Below are positions 1 through 10,560 of a stretch of 64,000 nt of DNA, piece after piece. This DNA comes from Ipomoea triloba (Eukaryota > Streptophyta > Magnoliopsida > Solanales > Convolvulaceae). Numbering within the stretch: position 1 is the first letter of the stretch; each line of letters begins with the position of its first letter. The DNA is taken from positions 24,400,274 to 24,464,273 of the forward strand of contig NC_044924.1 in NCBI RefSeq assembly GCF_003576645.1, written 5' to 3'. The notes beneath the pieces were generated by a model, which saw only the letters and a list, made by a program, of their open reading frames with translations, made no database searches and had not been told where the DNA came from. Made by a program: the position numbers and the translations under genes.

Positions 1-138
1 GTTCACCTTAAAAAATAAATAAGTATTACAGGTATAAAAACGCCTAATCTATATGTGTTAGAAAAGACAGTGGCTTTGAATTTTTATTAATTAATTAATG
101 AAATTAAGTTAAAACATTGGCTAATTGAAGATCCTATT

Positions 139-1329
139 CTAGTCTAGATAGAATGAGCAGTAGTAATATTTACCATGGCATGGGCTTTTGGTTGTAGTAG
201 AAGAATGTTGAGAGTTCTTCCTTCTTCTTTCATTGTGCCCTGCTAATCTCCTCCTGCAACTCCTCTTTGTCTCATCAAATTCCGACACAGCATGAAACCT
301 TCATTTTTGTTCATCAATAAATTATTATAAATATATAGACATAGAGAGAGAAATTAAACAATCATTATGTGGACCATGGCCCATACAGTTGTGTAGATCA
401 TACTGTCAAATAATGTACATTATATCTAATACATAAATAATATACTTTTAGTATATTAAAAATATACATTGTATTCATGGGCTCCGCTACGAAGCAAACA
501 AATTAAATTAAATTAAATCAAATCGTCCCATTGGGCTTAGTTCAGTTGTCCAAGAATCACGGTAAAATTCTTGCTCTTACCACAATGGCAAAAAGTGATA
601 TAGACTCTTTGTGCGCTGAGTTTAAAAATAAAATTGCAAATTAAGAACTGTGCTCTAATGAAGACTTCTTGTATGCATAGTTTAAAAGTAAGATTTTAAC
701 TAAGCTGAAGAGCCCAAGGTTAGTAACTGGTGGCTAGGGATTGGAGATTATTGTGAAGAGCTAAGTCCAGTACCCTACCTCTAAAAAAAAAATGGTAGTG
801 CTATATAAGAAAATAAAATTGCACTACACTATGACCTATAACTTTTGGTGTGAGTGGTACGTAAGCGTTTGATTTAATGATATTACGGATTTAAATATCA
901 ACAAGAATAAAAACTGTACAGTAAAAATTGGTATAGTGGTAAGCTCTTGATCCTTAGTGTATAAATAAATGAAAGCTAGCTATATATCTACCTGCTACAC
1001 TGTTGACAGAAGCGTTGTTGATGACCAAGTAGCAGGACTTTAGGAGCCTTGGCGTGCATTTCGCACACCTTGTGCTTCCTATGGTATCCCTTCGCATTCT
1101 CCAATCCAACCTTGCATCCTTCCACCTGACACCTCGCCTCTCCTCCGCCGCCGCCGCCGGACTTGCTTCTCTTGACAACACCGCCGCCCTGATGCGCGGC
1201 GGCGTTGAGGTTCAACGGAACCACGAGTGGGTCCGGATCGGACCCAATTACACCGATTGATGAGCCACAACTAAGAGCCCACATATCCCATGCATTTTGA
1301 GTAAGTAAGCTCCAACCATTATTTTCCAT
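139..1329 (-). CDS. SBP-box (SPL) transcription factor, two exons
   Basis: Exon 1 is 1329-992, intron 991-299 (GT at 991-990, AG at 300-299), exon 2 is 298-139; together they encode 165 aa. The SBP DNA-binding domain spans about residues 66-141. Zinc site 1 uses C67, C72, C89 and H92; site 2 uses C108, C111, H115 and C127. The bipartite nuclear signal ([17 protein letters not shown]) is at 124-140. The intron falls right after QQCS, the position conserved in SBP genes. The start ATG sits in GCCATGG, a good plant context. SBP proteins bind GTAC-core promoter sites in the nucleus and control phase change, flowering or fruit and floral development. The short protein with little after the domain resembles the small SPL3/4/5/CNR class, but the N-terminus (MENNGWSLL) does not match a subgroup I recognise. 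An extra 3' exon using a GT at 173-172 is possible. Family is certain; subgroup is not. Confidence 0.9.
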
Positions 1330-1469
1330 GGCCTCTTTTCCGTTTTTGCTTCGCTTCTTTTAGTTATGGGTTCTACTCTATTGACTTGTCGGCTATAGTT
1401 ATGGATTTATGGCCGGTGTTACTTTGTCGGTGAGTGATGGCTTAGCTTGTTGCTACACAATTGGGAAAC

Positions 1470-1481
1470 TATATATATATC
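1470..1481 (-). promoter_or_regulatory. TATA-like box upstream of the SPL gene
   Basis: Read on the minus strand, a TATATATATAG run lies about 145 bp upstream of the SPL start codon, a plausible distance for a TATA box plus 5' leader. No other core element was recognised. The 5' leader would be 1330 to about 1440 and has no features of its own. Confidence 0.45.
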
Positions 1482-1580
1482 TTAACCAAAGATGATAAAT
1501 GGGATGCGACTGAGTGGGTGCTTTATGCTGTACGTACATGAAAGAGAATAACAGGAGTGAGTGAGCAAATATAACAGTAT

Positions 1581-1879
1581 GGGTGTGTTTGGTTCGCACA
1601 TGGAAATCGGAATTGGAATGGGTATCAAATACTTGGTAAGGGTAATGGGTTTTGGTGAAAGTATTTAGCATGTTTGGTAGTTGGGTGGAATGGGAATGAT
1701 TATTAATAGTTGGAGAATAAATGATGAAGGGAGATGAAACCTTATTTAATCAGAGTATGGGTTTTGCCATTGATAGGGTATTCCAAACCCATAGTAGTAT
1801 TCACAAAACCTATCAACCAAACACTAATAATCACTTTGATACCCATACCTTATGCCTAAACCCCCAACCAAACACACCC
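1581..1879. mobile_element. Harbinger-type MITE, GGGTGTGTTTGGTT family
   Basis: The 299-bp element starts GGGTGTGTTTGGTT and ends AACCAAACACACCC, a perfect 14-bp terminal inverted repeat. A 3-bp direct repeat TAT flanks it at 1578-1580 and 1880-1882. It has no coding capacity. Two relatives with TTA and TAA duplications lie at 28813-29181 and 60511-60917, which supports a PIF/Harbinger origin. It sits in the upstream region of the SPL gene. Confidence 0.75.
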
Positions 1880-1882
1880 TAT

Positions 1883-3439
1883 GTTTTTCTTTTGATAATA
1901 GATTTAATTTGCCCACCGTGAGCAAATATAACAGTATGTTTGATTTGCTAAAAATATTTGAGAAGGAATAAAATTAATTTTTTCTTGAAAAAGAAATTAC
2001 CGGAAAATTTAAGTACATTGTTTAATTGGTGAAAAAAAATTACATTGTTTGGTTGAATTTAAACTGTAAGGAATAATGAGTATAATGACAAATATAGTCA
2101 TACATACACAGTAATAATAATATAATTATAGTCATGACTTTGTGTTGGCACCAAGTTATACTCGCACACGGAAGGTTGTGGTTCGAGTTGACTCATTGAC
2201 TCTTTGTGTTTCAGATCAAAAGTGATTGTGGGTTCGAGCCTCAGTGGAGGCAGTATTGATTTTTTGTGCTTCAGAAGTGGTTAGCAAGATAGGTACAATG
2301 TTTTTTGTGCTTAATTAAGTTTTCGACTTTGATGTTTAGAATCAAGATCTAAATTTGATACACTTAATGAATGTCATTTTTCATTATTTGTTTTGAGTGT
2401 ATTATATATCAATTTTTTCCTCAATTAAAAAATTTAAATCCACATTTACCCAACCTAAATGAAGTAAACCTCACTCAAAATATTACCTTACTTCAATGTT
2501 ATTTACTTGATAATTAATTCTCTAACTATCATGACCAAATTTATCAACTTAGATTAGAAATTTTGAGAATAAAATTACTTGATAACTGAGGAAAACATTT
2601 TCCATTTCTAAAAGTGGAGAAAAATGGCATTTTATGTTGTTTGATTATTAGATGGAAAATATTTTTTATTCAAATTTTTTTTCTTAAGAATTAGGAAAAC
2701 TTTTTCCTAACTCATCCTAGTATTTTGATTTCCATAAAAAATTAATATGACAATTATGCCCTACCATACATTATTAATTACTCTTATTATTATATATTAT
2801 TATTATTGTCGTGTAGGGTTATATTTGTAATTATACTTATTATTCCTTATCATTCCAAACTCCAACTAAACAATGAATTCATAATCCCAGTAATTTTTTT
2901 TCTACCAACCAAATAATGAAATCGATTTTCTTAGAATTTATTTTTCATGAAATTTATTTTAATATTATTTCCTTTCAAATATTTTTCAAAGAATCAAACG
3001 GGATAAAATGTGGTATATTGCTTATAAAGCCGTGGGAGCAAAATTATCGTTTTCTCTGAATATATTTGGTACCAAAAATAAGTAAAAATAAAAAGGGGAT
3101 AAAGGTAATGAATTATTGTGGATGATGAAGTGCATTGCGAGCTGTAACTTCCAAAGGGATTAGGTGCCAAAGACGAAAAAGCTGAAAAATTTGCAGGATT
3201 GATGGAGAGAGGTGTATACTGATATATGTTGATGGTAACCGGATAAGATATTGGGAATTTGGGATTGTGAGATGAACTCAGAGGAAAGAATAAGCGGCAC
3301 GTGAGATGTTGTGGGAGTGCACCTGACGGAAAGTTAGTAGTGGGACCAATTTCAAATGCTATGTAATCCTTGCATTCAATCACCTTAAGAACAACCTCGT
3401 GGAATTTTTTTTCTTAAATTTTTTGTAAGTCTCAACACT
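1883..3439. other. AT-rich intergenic stretch, no gene seen
   Basis: No coding or RNA gene is supported. Around 2170-2290 two B-box-like stretches (GGTTCGAG) and a tail resembling the SINE at 20439 (CCTCAGTGGAGGCAGTATTGA) suggest decayed SINE fragments. A minus-strand frame at 2994-3383 has no recognisable domain and is regarded as chance. Confidence 0.4.
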
Positions 3440-3450
3440 CACCTCATCAT

Positions 3451-3624
3451 ATTTTTTTTTTATACTATTAACTCTGTTACAATGCAGTATCTGTTTATAA
3501 TTACTTTTTCAACCTACTATTGAAGCACAAAGAGTCAATATCACATCCACTTAGATTTAAACACATTCCTTCCATATAAGAGTGCAACCGAGTATCACTA
3601 GACCACAAGGTCTGGAGTCTTGAC
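3451..3624 (-). mobile_element. tRNA-derived SINE (minus orientation)
   Basis: Read on the minus strand, the body starts CAAGACTCCAGACCTTGTGG, passes an A-box-like segment (TGGTCTAGTGAT) and ends in an A-tract next to 3451. Direct repeats CACCTCATCAT at 3440-3450 and 3625-3635 are a clean 11-bp target duplication, as made by LINE-driven retroposition. The 3' half (AACAGATACTGCATTGTAAC) matches the SINE at 20439-20605. Confidence 0.75.
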
Positions 3625-4397
3625 CACCTCATCATCTATTATTTCACTTAATCTCAAAAAAAAAAATATTCTATTAATTTTAAGTTTTCTTTTTTTCCAT
3701 TTTTATGGACCCACCATTTTACTCAACTACATTTTAATTATTTTTTATTTATTTATTATCATTCTAGAAATTAGAATTAGAATTATAAATTTGATAACAA
3801 TATTATTTATAATTATGAAATTTTAATCCAATTAATAATTATAAGTTTAATAACAATATTAAAAAACAATTAAATAAATAAAATACTAAGTATGTTATAA
3901 AAATTAAACTTGCAGCATAAATTTTGTAAAAATTGTTGGGAAAAATCATTCAACAATGAACGCTTTGTGACCTCCTATTTGTTTGCACTTAGTATTCCTA
4001 TTTGTATGGATCAAAGTCTGAATTTAATGTTCCTTGTCCGCAAGTCTTGATTCATGGCCATGTTCAAGATCCATATTTCCTTATTTTCAGCTGCTTGTGC
4101 GGTCTAAACACTAGAGTTTGTTGAAGCCTTGCAGTATAAATGCATTTTGAGGAGAGACGGACAAAACACACCGCTTTCTTCCATTCTCCTTTCTTTGTAG
4201 TCTTTACCTCTGAGCACAATATTAAAAGCTGTGTTGCCTGTCGAAAGCTTGCCGGCCCAACACAAAAAATATTAAGCTTTTAAGATATTGTTTGTTTGAC
4301 ACGCCACGGATCATTGTTTCTTGTCCTCTCTAATTCCAGTTCACATAAACTTGCAAACCAGGCTTGTATTTTTCATATACTTACTGCTACATTCCTG

Positions 4398-4906
4398 TCA
4401 TGGTTGAAAAAATCACTAGGCGCTCCTCGGGCGCTCGGGGAGCGCCTATCGCCTAGCGCCTAGGCGGGGATTAATCGGCACCTAGACGCCAGTGTATTTT
4501 TTTACTTTTTTTTATTTTTATTTTTTAAAAAATTTGTTGAAGTATTTTTAATTTTTAAAGACCAATAATTATAAATTATATAATACTTTGATAGTTAATA
4601 CTAAAATATTAAATATTAACCTAAAAAATAACTAGAGTTTGTACCATTTAGGGCTATTTCGCTCAAAACGATGTTGTTTTGGGTGAAATAACCCATTAAA
4701 AAAGAACAATACTTAATTGGTCGACTAAGCGGCCTAGTCGGTACCTAGGATGTCTAGTTGGTGCTTATGAGGCCTAGGCGGTGCTTAGACGGACTAGGCG
4801 GAGCTTAGGCGGCCTAGGCGGTCGCCTAGCCTGCCAGCTGCCTAGACCACCATTTAATTGGCGATCGATTGGCGCCTAGCGCCTAGGCGGGATTTTGGCA
4901 ACACTG
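4398..4906. mobile_element. GCCTAGGCG-rich hAT-like MITE inside the copia 5' LTR
   Basis: The 509-bp insertion is defined by comparing the two LTRs: the 3' LTR is uninterrupted at this site. The flanks repeat ATTCCTG (4391-4397 and 4907-4913), a 7-bp duplication (an 8-bp one would be usual for hAT). The ends are imperfect inverted repeats around GTTG..AAAATC followed by CCTAGGCGC-rich arms; the middle is AT-rich. No protein is encoded. Related sequence lies at 49323-49746 and, more diverged, in the LAP6 intron near 30090-30320. Confidence 0.75.
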
Positions 4907-6689
4907 ATTCCTGTTATTACATTTCTGGTGAAGCAACAGCAAATTATGCAACAGTTAAAAGCTTAATATTTCCGGTCCTTGCTTCATCAACAATATCGAC
5001 ATTAGCTACTAAGTCCATTGTGAATTTAATAGCATTAACAATTAAAAGCTAATTCACAATATAGTGCCTGCCTTCATGAACAAGCCTGTTGATGATCTCT
5101 CCAAATTAGAACTCCTTGAAAATTCGTTTTGCAGCGTCATGGTCAGAGACGCTCGTGGCAGTGAACGGTGGCGTAGAGCCCATGTCAACCTCGACGACCA
5201 CATCATCGTACACTGCTAATGCCTCAGCGAAGTTTGTGAAAATGAGTGAAGAATGGGTATAATGGGTATAATGGTTCTAGATGGCAGCAGAGTGAAGAAT
5301 GGGGAATGGTTCCTCCTTAACTAAGCTAAGTATATCATAATGCTTACACATTAATGTGTATGTTTATTCTTTTAATGAGTATTAGCAGTATATCATAATA
5401 TTACTGTGGGCATGCATTCATTATTGTGTTATAAATAGATGCTCAGCTCACTGCATATACATATGGAGTAATACTTTTTTGCCATTAGATCTCCCTAAGT
5501 TCTAGTGTTGTATTGGGTGGCCCCCTTCCATTAAGAAATAAAAAAATATATGGAGTAATACTACGTATATCTCTACGTACATAACGTATTAAGAAGCATT
5601 AATTTCTTGGGCTTAGAATTTTAATATTAATATATGGTGTTCCTTGCATTAAAAAAAATTAGATATATCTATTGCATGGGTAGATTACATTGGAACCAAC
5701 CTGAGTTGATGACCAGCTCTCTTGATTTTTAGTAAACATTGGGGTTTAGCATGGATCTCTAGATCTATTGTTTAAAGGCCAAATTCTTTAATTTGTTGAA
5801 AAGTCAAGATATTGGGGTTGAAAATTGTTCCTGGTTAGATAATTGAGGAACACAAATTTATCATACATATATGAGTAATTTATTAGTGGGTTCTATTTGT
5901 TCTTTCAAAATTGAATATGATATGCATATAATTTGTAGTCACATGATTTTAAATATTTGATTCATGTGTTGAAATTATTTGTATATATAAGTGGGGACCA
6001 TGTGTTCTTTTGACAATAAATATGAAATTGTATTAATTTTGCATTATACCAAGGCTATATATGAGTTATGATCGAGTTTCCTCAAGTAAAGGAATCATGG
6101 TGAAATTGAGTCAACTTTAAATGATTAGCTATTATATGTTGAACTCACCTTGTTGATATTTATGAAGATAAATTATTCTTTAACAAATACCAGTGTGAAT
6201 ATATTATTTGCACATCAGATTAATTTCTTTCAAGAATATTATGCGAAACTTGTGACTATGTTGTTTAACTTGAAGTAGAATGCAAACAACATTATTTTTT
6301 GTGGCTTACTGCCAAGCATTTATTATTATTTAAAAACTTAATTGAGTCATCTTGAAGACTTATAAAGGGAAAACTAGTGGGTTGAAGTAACCAATTTGGT
6401 TGAAATATATTCCACTATTGAGTGTGTATTAATCAAGTGCAGAGTTGATATAAAGTTTGCATAGCCACTCAGTCTACTAAGGAGCCAATGTTGGGCACCA
6501 AAGTCTAATATGGGTAAGAGATCAAGTACATTTGAGAAAAAGTATTTGTAAGTGATGCATTGTGGCGGTAATTAACTCCTTATATTTCTTTTCTATAAGT
6601 CTCTATGTGGTACCGAGAATAATTGTAAAAAAAAAAATTCATGTTAAGCATGAATCTCAAGGAAATTGGTAAATCTTCCTAAAGGATAC

Positions 6690-7840
6690 AAACCAATTGG
6701 TTGCAAATAGAATTTCAAAGAATATTAAGACCATATGGGTCTATTGAAAGGCTCAAGGCCGGACTTATAGCTAAAGGTTATACACAAAGATTTAGTGAAC
6801 ACTATTTTTATACATATCCACCTGTAACAAAAAAAAAAGGCTTTGTTTTCTTTAGCTTCTTTAAACAGGTTGATAGTTTACCAAATAGATATGAAAACAA
6901 CATCTCCCAATCGTGGTTTGGAAGAAGAAATCTACATAGAGCAGCCTCCTAGATGTGTTGATTTTGGCTAAGAAGGATAGGTATGTAGACTCAAAAATTT
7001 CTATGTGCCTTGAAACAAGTTCCTAAGCAGTGGTATGAAAAAAGTTTTATAGAACTTTAGACCTATGTTATACTATTAACCGATCAAATGCGTGCTTATA
7101 AACATACTAAAGAGATTTAGTCTAAAGTTGTGATCATATTCTCTATGTACATGATATGTTGATTTTTAATTCAAACGTTGATGCAATCAATCAATGAGAC
7201 TAAACGAACACTTTATGCTAAATTTGATATGAAGGATTTGGGAGAAGCAGATGTTATACTTAGAGTGAAAGTCTCGAAACTGACAATGGTTATCATTTGT
7301 CACAAAGCCATTATACCGAGAAATTATCAAAGAAGTTTGACAGCTTTGATATAACCTCAACTAAAACCCCATATGATTCAAGTATCAATTGTCCAAAAAT
7401 TTGGATATAAGTGTATCTTAAGAAGAGTATGCACAATAATTAAAAGTCTAGTTTTTTTTGAATTACACTAGACTTGTGCAGTGAATAGACTTAGTCACTA
7501 TACACATAACCAAGTGAATCACACTGGAAAGCATTGAAACGAGTGTTTCAATACCTTAGAGGTACCATAGACTGGGGTCTTAACTATACAGGATTTCTAA
7601 TAGTACTAGGCGATTTTGTGATGCAAACTAGGTAAATGACATCGAGGATGTTAGCCCCACTAATGGATATGTGTTCACAATGTGCAGAGCAGCATATCAT
7701 GGAATTAACTAAACAATCTTACATAGCTAGATCAACTATGGAAGCAAGGTTCATAGCACTTGATATAGCAAACCAATTAGTAGAGTGGCTAAGAAACTTA
7801 TTGGTAGATGTGCCATTGTTGGGGTGTTAACACCCTCAGT
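6690..7840 (+). pseudogene. Copia reverse transcriptase/RNase H remnant
   Basis: Across changing frames the copia order RT then RNase H is readable. RT signatures include GSIERLKAGLIAKGYTQ at 6735-6790 (family YKARLVAKGYTQ) and YVHDML at 7144, where the family has YVDDML; the first catalytic aspartate of the pair is therefore histidine. AKFDMKDLGEAD follows near 7210. RNase H signatures (ARSTMEARFIALD, AEWLRN-like) lie at 7720-7800. Stops and frameshifts throughout show that it is dead. It belongs to the 3934-9021 element. Confidence 0.8.
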
Positions 7841-9021
7841 GCCCATTCACTGTGATTCACACATTGCCATTTGTGTTGCAAAAAATAGTATCTACGATGG
7901 GAGAGAAGACACGTAAGAGTCAGACATGAGTCTGGTCTGTATGGAAATTAATTGCTAACGGGGTAATCACAATGGAATATGTGAAGTTCGAGAAGAATAT
8001 TACATATCCTCTCACAAAAGGTTTAAACTGAAAGGCCGTCCTTGAAATATCAATGGAGATGGGTTTAAAACCTATGAGGTAAGGAATTCATGATAGACAC
8101 CACTAAGGTGGTCAAACGAAATCATGGAAAGACTTACACCTAACTTATGAAATAAATGGCCATAATACACTCTGTAACCTGTAATGGGTGGTTTATGCTG
8201 AGATAGACTTGACAGAGTTAAAGTCTAAAATGAGATAGACTTGACAGAGTTAAAGTCAAATTTGAGATAGACTTGACGGATTTGAAAGGTCTATATTGAG
8301 GTAGACATGACGGGAGTTTGTTAAAGTTGATGTGTGCATTAGAGTTCAAATTTTCTCTGACCAATGAGTACAAGATTTATATCACTGTTGGAAAGAAAGT
8401 TACTCAATGTCACTACGTGTTAGTTCAAGATTTCATTCACTAACATTAATGTTAACTTTGTGAGGTGCTTAGACATGCGTTTATCGAGCCTTCCTTTTGA
8501 ATGGGTGGGGGATTGTTGGGAAAAAGCATTCAACAATGAAGGCTTTGTGACATCCTATTTGTTTGCACTTATTTAGTCTTCCTATTTTTATGGATCAAAG
8601 TCTGAATTCAATGTTCCTTGCCCGCAAGTCTTGATTCATGGTCATGTTCAAGATCCATATTTCCTTATTTCAGCTGCTTGTGCGGTCTAAACACTAGAGT
8701 TTGTTGAAGCCTTGCAGTATAAATGCATTTTGAGGAGAGACGGACAAAACACACAGCTTTCTTCCATTCTCCTTTCTTCGTAGCCTTTACCGTCTGAGTA
8801 CAATATTAAAATTTGTGTTGCCTGTCGAAAGCTTGCCGGCCCTTCACCAAAAATATTAAGCTTTTAAGGTAGTGTTTGTTTGACACGCCACAGATCATTG
8901 TTTCTTGTCCTCTCTAATTCCAGTTCACATAAACTTGCAAACCAAGCTTATATTTCTCATCTACTTACTGCTACATTCCTGTTATTACATTTCTAGTGAG
9001 GCAGCATCAAATTATGCAACA

Positions 9022-10560
9022 AAAATTACCGAGTATATAAAAATTAAGTTAAAAACTTTTTTTTTTTTTAAAAGAAGAAGAAGAAGAAGAAGAAGAAGAA
9101 GAAACGAGAAGTTGACAGTTGCATTTGCAATGAGAATGGGGGGTTATGTGGAAGTGTCTTTACAAGCCATACGTTATGGCTTCCACTTCCCCGCTCATCC
9201 TCTTTTCAATGATATCTGTAGATATTTTTGTTTGGTGCCCAGGTAGCTACCCCCAATTCCTTTCGCATATTGTCTGACTTTTTTACCCTTTGTCATCATT
9301 TGCATATCCCTCCATCTTTCCAACTCTTTTAAGTGGCCGCGTTGGGCACTTGATCTCTCGGCTACATCTTGATTTCTCAACGCAACAACTTGCGTGTTCT
9401 TGCTGTCACTTGGTTTCTTGTTTCTTTTTTTTTTTTTTTGGGCCTTAGAGTTTCTTTCGTCTATTCATACTTATTGGCACGTTGTATGGCCTAAGATTAA
9501 GTTTACGAGGTTTCCCTCCAAAAACTATTGAATAGGCCTCCTGCCCTTAGTGATTCCATGAGCAACATTAGGGTCGTTTAATCATCCAAGTCTTCTACTG
9601 TCTGTACTTCCACCCTCAAAGGCCTTGGACATCCGGGGAAGGTTTTGGTGTTTCTCCAATCTGTACTACTTTCGACCATACCCTCTGAGGAGCCAACTCT
9701 CAAGTATTCTATCGCATGGGGTTTGTTAGTGGTTGGGCCTAGCCAACCTCTTTTGAGTTCTTATTTGTTTTAGTTTCTAAGGGCTCGCATAAAAAGTGGT
9801 AGTATTAGTACCGAATAAAAGGCCATATGAAGACTAGTTGAGTTGTCTAAATTCCAATGCCTATTAGTACTTATTTATTTTAATAGCGTGGTGGATGCTA
9901 ATGACACTATTGAAAATTATAGACAAAACTAATAGTGACGTACACAAAGATAGTGAATTGTTGTTATAACTATACACATGTACGAGTTCTATGGTTTTGC
10001 TGTGATAGAAGTGTTGAATTAACAATACTGCAAAGTGGTTAGACCATAAGACTATTGCAAAGTGGTTAGACCATCTATCTGGTTTAAATTAAAGTTCGTA
10101 TAAAAATTGTGTACTCATGCACATGTCGACTTATAACATAAATTGTTATTAATTAATATGTCCGTATGTATATATCTTTGTGATTTCTTAAAACCTATAT
10201 AGATTATTTGAATTGTATAGATGGACTACATGCCTGAGTAATAATAAGTAATATCCATACTAGGGATATCATAATAAATATGAAGATACTCGGACTTCAT
10301 CAAGTTATATACAGAGAAGAAAGTCAGAAGTTGAGTTATTGAAATGACTAGACGGCTACCAGAATTGAGTGGGCCATATGACTACTGTTGGTAAGCGCCA
10401 TAATCATCATGTGCTAAGGTATGATGCGTCCATTAAATAATGCACTAAATTTATTTATAATTGGTAGTAAATAAAAGTGAATGAGCAAAATATTTAATAT
10501 GTTATTTATTTGAAGATATTGTGTATATATTGCAAGCATGAATTAAAATGAGATTGCTTG
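9022..10560. repeat. Noncoding stretch with a GAA microsatellite
   Basis: A GAA/AAG run lies at about 9071-9105 directly beside the copia 3' end. The rest (9230-9760 and onward) has no recognised domain. Weak similarity of 10600 onward to the 5900-6060 copia interior marks the start of the next element. Confidence 0.4.

Larger units (their letters stand above)
3934..9021 (+). mobile_element. Decayed Ty1/copia retrotransposon with two LTRs
   Basis: The 5' LTR is 3934-4953 and the 3' LTR is 8514-9021; both begin TGTTGGGAAAAA and end GCAACA. A 5-bp target duplication AAAAT sits at 3929-3933 and 9022-9026. The 5' LTR is longer only because of a MITE at 4398-4906; without it and its duplication the LTRs are 504 and 508 bp. 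A purine tract (GGGTGGGGGAT) precedes the 3' LTR. Each LTR has a TATAAA (4135-4140 in the first). Inside are only remnants of copia RT and RNase H; no gag, protease or integrase is recognisable, and no standard primer site follows the 5' LTR. Tandem units of about 38 bp containing TAGACTTGACAGAGTT lie at 8195-8310, upstream of the 3' LTR. Confidence 0.9.

Noticed and set aside
541..790. SINE in the SPL intron
   Set aside because: An A-box-like start and an A-run are present, but no B box or target duplication was convincing.
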